Shown one piece after another: positions 1 to 12,041 of a DNA stretch of 64,000 nt. The notes below the pieces were generated by a model, which made no database searches, was not told where the DNA came from, and was given only the letters and a program-made list of their open reading frames with translations. The stretch covers positions 4,941,501 through 5,005,500 of the forward strand of contig CM075202.1 in NCBI GenBank assembly GCA_037577475.1, written 5' to 3'. Each line of letters opens with the position of its first letter. Position 1 is the first letter of the stretch. Position numbers and translations under genes: made by a program. Origin of the DNA: Chaunax sp. Z400. Its lineage: Eukaryota > Chordata > Actinopteri > Lophiiformes > Chaunacidae.

Positions 1-257
1 ATTATTGGTTTTTTTAGAAATAGTTTGCATTGTTTGGGGAAGTAAAGTCTGAAAAACAGGAAATGTTTGTTTAAGGTTATCTACTGTGTAATTAGCTGTA
101 TTGCCCCTTTCAGTGGTATTTCCTGCTGCCCAGATTTTATTATACAGGATCTCAAAATGTCTAAGCAAGATGCTACAGCAAGGCCACATGAAATAAGCAA
201 CTTTCATGTTTCAAGATGTCACCCTTAATAAAGCAAATGTTTTTCTTTCTATTTTAG

Positions 258-2273
258 AGCAAATTCTACACAACATCAAACAGGAGTACAAGCGGCTGCA
301 GAAGCGACGGCACCTGGACAGTGCTTTCCAGCAGACAGAGGGCTGCTGTCCACTAGACTTACAGAGCATTCACAGTGGATCTGCTTTACCAGGTAGTTAC
401 CAATGGCACACCTTAAAGAGGATAGTGACTAGTTCTCACAAATGCCTTAACCCTCTATTTGAGCTCAGATAGTAAAAGAATAATATATTAAAGAATAACT
501 GTAAAAACTGTAATACATACTCTTGTACATACTATAACCATACTGTGTATTCCTAACCATAGCCTCTATTTATAATTACCATAATCACTTTACTTAATAT
601 ATCCACACTGCATATGCCTGTATCATATTATTCGACTGTTTATACTGTACATATCTCATCCATAGCACATTCACAGTCTATTTTTTCTACATATATGTAA
701 TTACACTTCACTGCACTTCTGGTTAGATGCCAAACTGCATTTCATTGCCTTAATACCTGTAGTATGTGTAATGACAGTAAAGTTTAATGTAATAATGTAG
801 ATTGCAGTTTACAAGTCCTAAGAATGCAGTTTAAATACCAATCACTTTACCAAACAGCGCACCAGAGCTCAATTTCATTGTGTGATATTCAGACTAGGCC
901 TGTCACAAGTATTACTTAATCTTCTGATCACGATTATTGGAGCTAACCCTGATTATTTTTGCATAATCAGCAGAATCACATCCTTAAAGGGAATAGGTGA
1001 TTGTTGAAGCTTTCAGATGCATCTAAATTTAAACATGCCGATGCCAGTAAATGGCTCTTCTTCATAAGGTGTATTTATATTATTAAACTGTGATTAGGCT
1101 TCATCTATAATGGTGGGATAAAATTAGCAGAATTGTACGTACATCAGTTATTGCAGACAGATCTGCCTGACATAAAAGCTGGGCCACTGCAGTGTAATAC
1201 CTATTGTAATGTGAGACTGACCAGGTTGTAATGCTGTATGTTTAAGTTTTATCTATCATTGTGATACTAACTCTCCTAACAGGTACGTCCTCGGGTGCCT
1301 CATCTCCCACTAGGAAAGAGCAGCCTTTATTCTCCCTCAGACAGGTTGGGATGATTTGTGAAAGACTACTGAAAGAGCGAGAGGACAAAATCCGTGAGGA
1401 GTACGACGAGATTTTAACGACAAAGCTTGCAGGTCTGATTCTCTTTTAAAAATGGCAAGGTCAACAATTTTTAGTGTGTAATTAGTAAATATTGCCAGTA
1501 AATATTTATTCTTCCAACAGAGCAATATGATGCATTTGTTAAGTTCACACATGATCAACTGATGCGACGGTTCGGAGAGCAGCCTGCTAGCTGTAAGTAT
1601 ATTTACTATTGCCAAAGACTTGTAGTTCATTAATAGTCATTACCAAACTTGGCTCTGTGGGTTTGTCACATTGTATATGAGATCTTCATATGTTGTATCA
1701 TTGCACCCTGAGCATAGCGCACACTGTGATGATGTTGCCATTTTGATGTTGCTTTACTTAGACCTGCCTCATGTCAAATTAGTAACACCATCTTATTCAG
1801 TGACCCTGGAAACCTCCTAGCATTTGGAATCATGTGTTTTTCCTCAATAGTTTGAGTTATCAGCAAAAATATTTTTCCATAATGGCGGATCTAGATCTAA
1901 TTTTTTTTTTCCCCCAGACATATCTTCTTGCCTTCTGCCAATGTCCTACACACATTTTCATAAAAATCTGTTGACAACTTTTCAAGATATCTAGCCGACA
2001 AACAAACATGGGTGATCACGTAACCTCCTCCAGCTCTTGTTGGAAGAGGCAAAGATAGCAATTCCTGTTTTTTCCAAAATTGTGGAGGCCTTCTTAAGAA
2101 TTCAGGACTTTTCCTGACCGACAGGGAGCACAACTTGCACTTCTGTACAAGTCGCAATGTTAATTTATAGCCATCTCCTGATGTGATAATGTAAGAGACG
2201 AAGCATGTTAATCAAGTGTTCTCATGCACGTGTTGCAATGTCCTCTGGTTTCTCCTCCACAGATGTATCTTGA
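258..2273 (+). CDS. akirin2: akirin2, C-terminal exons (5' partial)
   Basis: Four coding exons are visible: 258-392, 1283-1432, 1521-1592 and 2263-2273. Phases join cleanly into one akirin sequence: EQILHNIKQEYKR, then PLFSLRQVGMICERLLKERE, then EQYDAFVKFTHDQ, ending in the family's invariant C-terminus PASYVS. The last coding exon adds only 11 nt before the TGA. The first exon, with the N-terminal nuclear localisation signal, is left of the window. Akirins are small nuclear proteins without a known enzymatic fold; akirin2 bridges transcription factors to chromatin remodelling in NF-kB responses and promotes nuclear import of proteasomes (family knowledge). I chose akirin2 over akirin1 from the adjacent rars2 and slc35a1, which flank AKIRIN2 in human 6q15. 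The paralogue call rests partly on synteny. Confidence 0.92.
505..800 (+). repeat. LINE 3'-tail-like repeat in an akirin2 intron
   Basis: This stretch ends with a run around TTCTGGTTAGATGCCAAACT, a CATTTCATTGCC segment and AATGACAGTAAAGTT. That arrangement closely resembles the 3' end of a retrotransposon tail I know as abundant in percomorph fish genomes (cttctggttagatgc, then catttcgttg, then caatgacaataaagtt). Here it is diverged and has no open reading frame upstream. The family assignment is from memory, not a search. Confidence 0.55.
1875..2050 (-). repeat. Dispersed repeat, family A, minus-oriented copy
   Basis: Positions about 1993-2044 (CAAACAAACATGGGTGATCA, then a run reading AACCTCCTCCAGCTCTTGTT) align with 43527-43571. 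The same repeat in forward orientation is seen at 2923-3130 and 5595-5945. The copy lies in the last akirin2 intron and carries no reading frame of its own. Confidence 0.55.
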
Positions 2274-2860
2274 GTATCAGCGTCTGAAACCCAGGAATAC
2301 AATTTGCTGCAAACTCCTCCAGGGACTCAGTGGGTCTAGTTGGACTTTTCTCCTAGCTGTGCCATATCGCCTCTATGTGGACTCACTGCCTCAGACATCA
2401 GTTAGTGGCATCCACGTTTGCTGTGTCTGTCAGAATTAGGAGGGCTTTCTGCTGCCAAGCTGTTCCAGGACTCTCTGTGACTGTACAGTGGCCTCTTAAC
2501 TCAATATTTATTTTGCTCTGTTTGGATGCCTTCGTAAAAGGCAGACTGCCACCACACACTTGGCCTTTCGATTTTATTTTTGTCAATTATAGATTTTTTT
2601 TTTTTTTTAACACAGCGAGGCTGTTAGTTCTACAGGTTCTCTATATGTATATTTTGAAAAAGGGATTGATGAGTGGACAAACCAAGGCCGCCTCCAGTGT
2701 GGAACGGAACAGGCATCTTCAGCATTGTTCATCTGTACTGGCAATTACTGCTATTACATTTGTATACACTGTAATTTTTTTGCTTGACTCATATTCAATG
2801 TATCAAAATTAATGGGGCTTTGATTCAAGAAAAGCAAATAAATAAAGTGTTTAGACAAAT
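2274..2860 (+). other. akirin2: akirin2 3' UTR
   Basis: About 590 bases follow the akirin2 stop. Two overlapping AATAAA signals lie at 2837-2842 and 2841-2846, and a T/G-rich stretch follows at about 2862-2876, a normal vertebrate cleavage context. The reading frames in this stretch are unremarkable and look non-coding. Confidence 0.6.
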
Positions 2861-2922
2861 CGTTGTTTTGGTTTTTCAAATTGCAGTGATGGTTTGAGTC
2901 TTCACAATTGATTCTTCTGTAA

Positions 2923-3130
2923 TTACCTCCGCCAAGGAGGTTATGTGATCGGTTCCCTTTATTTGTCTGTTTTTTTTAGTTTGTTTGTAAGCAGGATTAT
3001 GCAAAAACTAATGGACAGATTTGCATGAAATCTTCACTAAAGATGGACCCTAGCATATCCTAGAGGTGATTAAATCTTGGTGATGATCAGGATCTGGATC
3101 TGTGAAATTTTTAAAGGGCGTTGGCAGAGG
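2923..3130 (+). repeat. Dispersed repeat, family A, plus-oriented copy
   Basis: It begins with CCTCCGCCAAGGAGGTTATG and continues with a T/G-rich tract, TTTGTTTGTAAGCAGGATTA, a weakly conserved middle and GATCTGGATCTG near the end. This layout matches a non-coding repeat that is widespread in vertebrate and fish DNA and matches the other family A copies in this window. It lies between akirin2 and rars2. Confidence 0.6.
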
Positions 3131-3360
3131 TTTGCCTTCTTGTAACAGTCAGACATATGAGCTTTGAAACCTGGTTTTCAAGTGACCGGATTGGCTATGG
3201 TATTGGCGGGAGCAAAAGTGCACATAAACCTTTAAAATTTTGATGTTAGAGAATGTAGCCTGTCAGGCTTCTTGGGGAAAACAGCAGGCAAGATATACTC
3301 TGAAGTAAAGTATTAAAAAGACAGCTAAAAGAATTTGTTTTTTTCCTGCCATTCTCCTAT

Positions 3361-3440
3361 TCCACACTCCAGTCCAGCTGGTGGCGGTAATGCACCTGTA
3401 GGTTGGTTTGCCGACCGACAGTAAACATCAAAGAAGAAGA
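3361..3440 (+). repeat. Promoter-proximal fish repeat (AGTCCAGCTGGTGGCGG type)
   Basis: The stretch reads CACTCCAGTCCAGCTGGTGG, then CGGTAATGCACCTGTAGGTT, then GGTTTGCCGACCGAC, then AAAGAAGAAGAA. I recognise it as a short element seen very often in teleost genomes. It ends about 170 bases before the rars2 start codon, so it may overlap the rars2 promoter. Family recognition is from memory. Confidence 0.6.
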
Positions 3441-3450
3441 ACGTAGCCTG

Positions 3451-3480
3451 TGATTGGATGAAATAACCGGAAGTGACCGG
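3451..3480 (+). promoter_or_regulatory. Probable rars2 promoter elements (CCAAT and ETS-type)
   Basis: An inverted CCAAT box (GATTGG, 3453-3458) and an ETS-type site (ACCGGAAGTG, 3466-3475) lie about 130-155 bases before the rars2 ATG. Both are common in TATA-less promoters of genes for mitochondrial translation. Function is inferred from position and motif only. Confidence 0.45.
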
Positions 3481-3608
3481 CTAAGGAGGAAGTACAGTAG
3501 CTATGTCAATGTACACATGAATCTACAGTATTCTATGATGTGAGCAGATCATACGGCGTTTAACTAGCTAATTTTGCTGGAAGTTTATATGTTTGCACGT
3601 TTAAAAAC

Positions 3609-6600
3609 ATGGCTTGTTTCTTCAGAAGAACAATTGCGGCAAAGGTAAGTCTTAGAAGTTGACACTGTATGCTAATCCTAACTTAGCATGCCTTGACCCT
3701 GGAACAAGTGAAAGCAAGAGGGAGGCAGGATTGTCTCCTACACAGTTACCCGTAGCTCCATAAGCTTAACTCATAGTGTAGTTTATTGAAATCTTATGTC
3801 TGTGTCTTAATGTGTAGCTGAGCAGGACGCTGCAGCAGCCCGAGGATGCCCTCATACCAGCTCTGTCAGCAGTTCAAGTCATTAAGAAACAGTTAAGTGT
3901 GTTTCTGTTTGTCCTCTGTTTGAGTCAGATGATGAAGGTATCTGTCCTTTCACCAGTTTGTTAAACCGCCCTGAACTTTTTACTCCTCAGGCAGAATGCA
4001 GACTTTAAACTGTCAATCAGCACGTTACGGAGCAGTGGGATTTTACCATCCAGTGGTGACTTTAAGCTGCAGACAGACAATTTGGCCAGTCGGGTAAGAT
4101 GAGAAAGGATCTGTAAAGGCGACAAAAAATTGCCACATTTTTTCAAAAAGGGAAGGGAACCACACAGAGAGAACATTTCACTGTATATCTGCCCGCAAAT
4201 GTCTGTATTGGTTTCCACAATGCATCAGAAATGTATTTTCCTTGATTTCTACTTTGTATCTTTCAGTTGAAGCAGGACAGTGTGGTGGAAGACATATCAG
4301 CTGGATGTGGAGTCATCACCTTTAAAGTCAATCGCAAACTTCTTGTCCAGGTTTGTCTCTTTCCTTTCCCGCCTGTGGTGACATTTACAGTCTTGACTGC
4401 CTCCATCATAATCTGCTCGCTCCATCTCCATCTGTTTTAGAAAATGTTGGAGCCATTTGGAAAAGGGGAGGATGAGAAATTTGGGCTGAATAGTGAACTT
4501 TTCAATACTCTCAAAAGAGGAACAACATTGGTTGAGTATAGGTATGTTTATATATCTTCTTTAACACTAAATGCAATGTCTTCTCCTTATAGACTGTTAT
4601 CAGACAGAATGAGTGTGTTCCTATGTTGCAGCTCCCCAAATATTGCCAAGAAATTCCATGCTGGACACTTGCGTTCCACAATTATTGGTGAGTTTTTCCT
4701 TTTAAGTTAATATATTTAGAAGGTCAAGCTAGAATAGTTATATTGAGCAGTATGCATGTGAGTTTTTTTACTGTGAACCCGAGCCAGGCCAGCATGTTGG
4801 ATATTAGCTCATGTTGTTGTATCAGCTTATAGAATATGTCAGCTGATAAATGAGAAGAAACTGAAGTGCCAAAATGCTAGACAAGTGTTAAATGTTCTTC
4901 TCTTAGGTTTTAATTGCTTAATAAACTAATTTAAGGGAGTATTATCAAAAATGTTTATTAATTTTATGGGTTCTGGAAAGTAAATTCATATCCAATGTAC
5001 CATTTTCAGATTTTTATCAAATTGGTATCTTCCTCAAAAAATCCTGAACTGGTCTCTACTGTAAACATGAGCCGACAGTAAAGTCGAGCGACTGTACTAA
5101 AAAATATAACCTCCATCTCCAGGTAACTTCATCGCTAATTTAAAACAGACCCTGGGAAACAATGTTATTCGCATGAACTACCTCGGAGACTGGGGTATGC
5201 AATTTGGTGAGTAAATGAAATGCAAATATTCAAAAGGTGCCTTCTGATGTCATTTCATCATTAAAATTCTCTGTGATAGAAGTTTATTGATGAAACCAGT
5301 TTCCCTCGTGGATTTCAGGTTTGCTAGGAGCTGGTTTTGGCCAGTTTGGATGTCAGGAGAAATTGAAACGGAATCCTTTACAACATTTGTTCGAGGTGAG
5401 TTTGGCTGTTTGAATAAAACTAAACTGTCACACACTGACCAATCACAGAGGTCCTTAGTACCTGGCATTTTTCAGACCTGTCTTAAGTTTAACGAGGGTG
5501 CATTTCATAAAAAGTTTTACTTGTTTCCTCAAACATTTGGCTGACATGCCAAGGTGAACTGCCACCCTACCATCATCAGATTCATTGAGGGATTTTTACC
5601 TCCACCAAGGAATTTATGTTTTCACCTGTCTGTTAGTTTGTTTTTTGGTTGGTTGATTTGTTAGCAGAATGATGCAAAAGCTACTGGGTGGATTTCCACA
5701 TAAGTTAGTGGAAGGATGGGTCATTTTCCAGATAAGAACTTATAAAATTTTGATGTGAATCCTGATAAAAGGGCAGATCCAGGACTGTTTTTAGAACTTT
5801 CCTCAACATTGCAAGATTTTTCAACATTTTCTCTAATTGCACACAAACTACTGACCCGATTCCCAAAAAGATCTGTGGAGGGGTGGGGCATCGGCCTGCT
5901 GAATTAAACAGACATGTAAGATTGTTTGGCATTGGCGGAGGCATGAGTCTACTGAAAACCGAAACAGTTGGGCAGTATTTTTGTTTTTGTCTTGCAGGTT
6001 TATGTCCAAGTGAACAAGGAGGCAGAACGCAATGAGGACATGAAACAGGCTGCCAGAGACTTCTTTAGACAGCTGGAGCAGCATGAGAGCGAGGCTTTGT
6101 CTTTATGGAAACAGTTCAGAGAGATCACAGTTGACGAGTATCAACATGTTTACAAGGTGAAAGCAGTTGGACAGCACGGCCAACGGACACCGTGGTCATA
6201 CGCTAAAAAAGAAGAATATATCAGTAGAACAATTATAATCAACTGCTGTAACAACTGATTGTCACATTTGACATTCATTTCACATCCTCTCAGCGTTTAG
6301 GGGTCCACTTTGACATTTACTCCGGAGAGTCCTTTCACCAAGATCAAACCCAGGAGGTGGTGCAGCAGCTGCAGAACCGAGGCCTCTTGAAAACCACTGA
6401 GTATGTGACATTATGTGTGATGGTAATTACTACTGACATGAAATACATGACATTAAACATGTGTTAGGATGCCAGTAGGTCAGCTAACTCCTCCTAGTTG
6501 TTTTTTTTTTTTAACCCAGTCCAGCTGATCAAGTAATTAGATTACACAAACTTAATGTGTAATTTAAAATTGTAAAAATTGAATATTTTTCAAAACTCTC

Positions 6601-9600
6601 AAATTGATGTCAGCTTAAAAAACATACCAGTTATAGAGAATATGGAGAAATATCTGAAGAAATGTGTTTTTTCCAATGTTGGCCTACATACTTTATTGCT
6701 ACTTAGAATACTATTAATATTAGCATCTATTAAAAGAAAAGATGGAGGCAGATTTCAGTCATTTCTATTATTGTCTGGCAGCTGTGACTCTTTTCTTTTA
6801 CTTGTCTTTACAGGAAAGGAACAGGTGTAGTGGATCTCTCCCCTGCTGGAGACATGAGCAGCATCTGTGCAGTGCTCCGCAGTGATGGCACAAGTCTCTA
6901 CATCACCAGGTCAAAACTAAGAAAGTCAATTACATCACAAAAACAATTAAATATTGATTGAATTAACCGTGCTCCGAGTTAAGTTATCGGATGAGTAATT
7001 CAGTCGTCATGACTTTTGATTTCAGAGACCTTGCTGCCGCTATCCACCGAACAGGAAAATACCATTTTGACGAGATGATTTATGTGGTAAGGAAACTGGT
7101 GCACACACTGTTGTCCTGCAATGATGAAATGCATTTATCTACAACATGACCTACACTAGTGAAAAAGACATGGAACTAGAACTGCAGTAAGAAGTGATGA
7201 TTACATAAAACAATTTAAAGATGGAGCTTCAATTATCTTCAACTTATAAAATGTTGGGCACTCGATTGTGTTAAAATAATTAGTAGGCATAAAATCATCA
7301 GCTATCTTGATAATTTCTGCAGTTAGGCAATGTTTATGTGATCTCCCATGTTTGTCTGTGCTTGATCTCAAGAAGTTATTAATGGATTCAGATGAAATTT
7401 TCATGGAGGGATGGACCTCGGCATTAATACGAGATTAAAACTAGAACGAGATTCCGACGTGGATCCAGGATTTCTTTTTCTGTTCTGTTAACATTGTGAG
7501 ATGGAGCATATTTTGACATTTTCTGCATAGTTGAAATAGAAGTATGAATGTAGAGCCACTTAATCCAAATTTGCATAATAATTTCTTCCACCATGCCATG
7601 ATGTATTAACAGTTGATTCAGCTTTGTCTCTATTAGTCATGATACACTTTATTCATGCCCTTTATCGCTGCATATTATTTTGTTTCTTCTCAAGACAGAT
7701 AAAGGTCAAGCGAGTCACTTTCACCAGTTGTTCCAGATCTTACTTGCTATGGGACATTCTTGGGCTGACAGGTACTGAACATAGATAGACATTAATTTTA
7801 GACAGAAGAGTGGTATCGCAAAATATCTTTACCACATGCACATCCTTCATTTAAGGTTGAAATCGCATATGTGATTTAAACAATCATAAGTAAAATCAAG
7901 TTGAGAAATACATCGATGGTTATTCTGGGTGCAGGTGTAAACACGTGCCCTTCGGCCTGGTGCGGGGCATGAAGACCCGCAGCGGTGAGGTGGTGTTTCT
8001 GGAGGATGTGCTGGATGAAGCTCGGGCCAGGATGCTGCACAACATGAACCAGTCAAAAAGTAAAGCCTGTCACACATTAGACATTTAACACACAAGTACA
8101 CATGACTGTGTGCCCAAAGTATCTCCCAGTATTACATTTTTCATATGCAATCAGTGAAGCACTGATTGCTCTAGTGATAGATAGTGATAGATAGTGCCTT
8201 TTTCATGAAAAAAAATAAAATGCCAATCAAAATATAAAGATACTCAGGAATGGACAACTCATGATGTTCCACCACTATGTGTAATTGGGTCCAGGTCTGG
8301 ATCTTAATCTGGTTTTTGGAGATTCAATTATATATTTGGAGGGGGACAATATTTATTTGTTCACAGTACGGTAACAGAGAGGAGGAGAGACATGACACTG
8401 CCACCAGTATGTAGCTGAGATAATGCAGATTCATTTTTGGTAATTTGCCCCGGATGTTGATTTAAAAAATTACCCATCTCAATATCTTTAAAATATGCAT
8501 GATGGTACCAAGAAAAGTGTGGTAACAACGATGAACAGATCTTGCTCTCGTCACAGCAACAAAGCAAATGGACGACCCAGAGGACACGGCAGAGAAAGTG
8601 GGAATCAGTGCCCTAATAGTTCAGGTGAACTGAGATGATTCAACTACTTCCTGTTTCTTCTCTTGATTTGTTGGAACAACAACAGACTTTATTTTTTCCA
8701 CTGACAAATTCAGGACTTCAGAGGTCCCCTGCAGTCAGACTATACATTTGACTGGGACAGGATGCTGCAGGCTCAGGGAGATACCGGAGTCTTCCTCCAG
8801 TACACTCATGCTCGACTCTGCAGGTCTGTATTCATTAGATCTTCTGTAGCACAAATCCCACTGCCCAAATTCTGTGCAAACATATTTCCAAAGTTTATCT
8901 TAAGATAATATGACAATTTAGTAGTTTGTGTAGGATAGATCAAATGAATATTTTACTAAACTACAGGCCTTTTTGCACAAATTTCCTTGTTTCCCTGCTT
9001 AGCTACAGTTGACAGATTCTAACAGAAAGAGGCAGCATTGTGCTAAAAACATTTCAACTTCAGAGTTTATTTTTGCACAGACGGAGGGCTCTTCTCCCCC
9101 CGTGTCTTAAATGAATGAAAATCAGTTCCACTGTTCTTATGGGAACCTGACTTTATTTTTTGTATTGCTTTGACATGGACAAGCAATGACCACAGTAATG
9201 TGTTTAAAAACGCCCACTGGGGATGGGCGGGAGAGACGACCACACCCAGTTAGGAGACAGGAAGCGTTTACAGTTTCTGTTTCTTATCCTTTCATCTTTA
9301 ATATAATGTTAGTTTTTGCATGCAGCATTTGAATCTGCAAAGAAATTGTGAACTCAATGAATGTAAAGGTTACAAAAGTCAAATATTTGCCTCAGAAATA
9401 TGCAAGAATAGACGTATAAAGTGGCATAACATAAATGAAAACATGCAAAGTTTTAAGTACAGTCCTTTTTAACTACCTCTGCTCAAGCAAGCAACCAAAA
9501 TCTATTTTATTTTTAACACCACACCAGTTAATTTAAGATACTAGGTCTCCTCCAATGTTGGTTTAGTGTTTATTTGCAATAATTAATCCACTGATCATTC

Positions 9601-10926
9601 ATACCTTTACTGTGCTGTTCTTACTCCAGTTTAATACAAAGCAATGAAGGTATAGAAGCTTCTGCATTTGATCCATCCCTTCTGCTCGAGCAGACGAGCA
9701 TCACCATCCTGCAGCACCTCCTTCAGTGAGCATACTTCTCTTTAAGACCCTCAAATCCTCTTCCTGCCGCCAAATATGAAAGAAGTAAAGCTGTCACAAT
9801 CTGTCAGAATCCAATATTTAATAAACGACTCAATCTGCTCTGTTTGCAGCTACGATGAGGTGTTGTATCAGTCGGCTCAGGATCTGCAACCCAAACATCT
9901 CGTCAACTTTTTGTTAAAGCTGAGGTAACAAACAAGAAGTTCTATTCCTGAGGTGTTAGAATACCTGGTTCATAGCAGTCAGTGTAACCATGAAGATGTG
10001 TCTTAGAATTAGACTGTGTACTGAAGCATATTCGTGTTCATCCTCTCCAATCTCTTCCAGCCACCTGATCGCCTCGGCACACAGAGAGCTGCTGGTGAAA
10101 GGAAGCTCTCCGGCTGTCGCACAGGTAGAGAGACAATCACTCTCACATATGCAACAGTATATTATCAGAATAGTCTTACCCCCCCGACATTAGAGTTACT
10201 GTGATAAATAGAAAAAGACTATAATACTGGTTGCCACAGGTTAGTACTCCAATACGAGATACTTAAGATTATTTTGTGGCACAAATAATGGCTGCAAATT
10301 TGAAGAAACCTTTTTTTCTGACCAATAAAGCTTTTTACAGTAAGTATTATTATATGAATTAAACTATAGACATTTTAACATTTTAACAGCTGTACAGGAG
10401 TCATCAAACAAACAGATTGACCCAGTAATAGTAATTACACTGTAATATCTATCTAAAGTTTGTCGCCATAAGCTACTGGTCAAAGCAAACCAAGTGTGGT
10501 TCAAGTATTTGTGAATTAAACTGAAAAATTTAATTTCTTATGAATTAATCTTTTCATTTGTTAGAAAATTGAATTTTTTCTTTAAAAATTAGATACAAGA
10601 ATAGTTTGACATTTATAATCTTATACAATTACCAGTCTTTGTAATTAGAAAAGTACTGTTTTAGATCATGAGTTTGAAAAATTATAAATCTGCATCATAG
10701 CACAGAAAAATCGACCCTCTCAAAGCACAACACAAAGTCCTCTCACATAATAAAGTCTCATCTGCAGGATCATCTTACATCAGATTGCGTGCTTGTGAAC
10801 GGTTAACTAAGTACCATCTCATTTGCTGAATGTCAACAGGCAAGATTACGGCTGTTCAGTGGAGCGTGCTCAGTCCTGGCCAACGGGATGAGGATCCTGG
10901 GCATCAGACCAGTAGATAAAATGTGA
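3609..10926 (+). CDS. rars2: Mitochondrial arginyl-tRNA synthetase (rars2), complete
   Basis: Twenty exons join in frame to 579 aa, close to human RARS2 (578 aa): 3609-3644, 3818-3891, 3991-4093, 4267-4350, 4441-4541, 4632-4687, 5123-5206, 5319-5395, 5998-6156, 6294-6400, 6814-6909, 7026-7086, 7695-7771, 7935-8059, 8557-8624, 8714-8823, 9630-9725, 9850-9924, 10061-10124 and 10840-10926. The protein charges mitochondrial tRNA-Arg with arginine. The N-terminus MACFFRRTIAAK is short and basic, fitting a mitochondrial targeting signal. The class I HIGH motif appears as HAGH within NIAKKFHAGHLRST (exon 6); NYLGDWGMQFG follows. The KMSKS loop takes the ArgRS-type form GMKTRSGEVVFL (exon 14). The anticodon-binding alpha-helical domain is in the last exons and the protein ends RPVDKM. 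No frame breaks were seen. Confidence 0.96.
5595..5945 (+). repeat. Dispersed repeat, family A, in rars2 intron 8
   Basis: It starts ACCTCCACCAAGGAATTTAT, continues with a T/G tract and TTAGCAGAATGATGCAAAAG, and has GTGGAAGGATGGG and GGCAGATCCAGGA. A second related segment (AAACTACTGACCCGATT then GTGGAGGGGTGGG) ends at a GGCATTGGCGGAGG terminus. This is a longer family A copy than the one at 2923. Confidence 0.6.
7330..7480 (+). repeat. Fragment related to repeat family A
   Basis: A diverged piece in a rars2 intron contains CATGGAGGGATGGACC, AGATTAAAACTAG and GTGGATCCAGGATTTCTTT. These correspond in order to the middle and end of the family A copies. It lacks the 5' CCAAGGAGG end. Confidence 0.4.
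8222..8450 (+). repeat. Dispersed repeat, family B, copy 1 (rars2 intron)
   Basis: This copy shares CTCATGATGTTCCACCACTA, ACATGACACTGCCACCA and TAGCTGAGATAATGCAGATT with copies at about 29700-30030 (same strand) and 14990-15300 (opposite strand). The shared words keep the same order and spacing in all three. No coding capacity is seen. Confidence 0.75.
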
Positions 10927-11012
10927 AACTCACTAAAGTATTGGTGTTATTTCACTGACACCACATTGCTATACTTAATCTGTACTGTAAATAAGAAGCC
11001 CTCCATTTTCTA

Positions 11013-11018
11013 AATAAA
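11013..11018 (+). terminator. rars2: rars2 polyadenylation signal
   Basis: AATAAA lies 87 bases after the rars2 stop codon and is followed by a T/G-rich stretch (TGTTCTGTGTTTGATTG). The 3' UTR would be short. Confidence 0.7.
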
Positions 11019-11029
11019 ATCATGTTCTG

Positions 11030-12041
11030 TGTTTGATTGCAGTTTCAGCCTTTTATGCTCCCGCACTGCTGACGTAAACATCAGAGGGTAATCATAAAAA
11101 GTGAGACACATGTTCTATTGACATGCAACAGAACATTTTGCTTATGTTGAAACGATAAATGGAGCAACTGACATGTTCAATGTGAACAAGACAAAATGTA
11201 GAGGAATCTAGATGTTCAGCCAACATCTAAGCTGTGATTGGACAATCACTGTATGGGGGAGGAGTTAAGTGATCATTTAAAGACATTAGATTAAATTAAT
11301 GAATCGATTAAAGACAAAGGATTGCAGACAATCTGAGCAGAAACAGTTATTTTCTCACATCTGTTCAAGTTTAATAAAAACTCTGAAACAAGGCGAAACA
11401 TATTTGATACAAAAGCTTACAAGACACTGGAGAGATGATATTCATAAACATATGATCACACATGCAATCAGTCATCCTTCTTTCAAGTATGTTTCCTTTG
11501 AGTTGGGCACATTCAGTATCAGCACTAAGATATGATGTGGACAAAGACACTAATATTGCACAGTGTAAAACAGACTAATTACTGAAAAACTCAGTGATAC
11601 GAAGGTGTGATATTTTCTACCTCCTTTAACTGGTATATGAAGGCATCAAAAATAAAAGTAAATGTGTTGTTATTACTTGTCACTTCAGCTTAGCTGAAGA
11701 TGAAATGTAAGATCTTAATGATTGCTTCAAATTATTTACAAATTTTAAAAGCAGCTGACGATGAGGATCTGTCTAAAAGAGTAAATGTGTTTTTTTTTTT
11801 TCATATTAACTAGTTAAAGGATGCTTGTAGAGGTGAGCTGGATTGGGTGAGCAGACCGATGATTAAGTGGAACAAAAGCTGTCTATGTGAGGAGCTGAAC
11901 ACAGAGCTAACTCAACTGAGTGTTCGTATTGCTCCCTTTTCTCCCAGGTTCAGGAGCTCTTTAAGGTCTTTTGGAAAATTTGATCCCCAAAACAGACTTC
12001 GTCCACCAGCGAGAGGGACTCGGCCGCTGCAGGTCAGCGAC
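11030..12041. other. Tail-to-tail spacer between rars2 and slc35a1
   Basis: About 1 kb of AT-rich DNA separates the rars2 polyadenylation site from the slc35a1 stop. It presumably contains the slc35a1 3' UTR. A short open frame at 11299-11535 shows no family resemblance, codon bias or splice context, so I do not call it. I see nothing else in this stretch. Confidence 0.5.
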
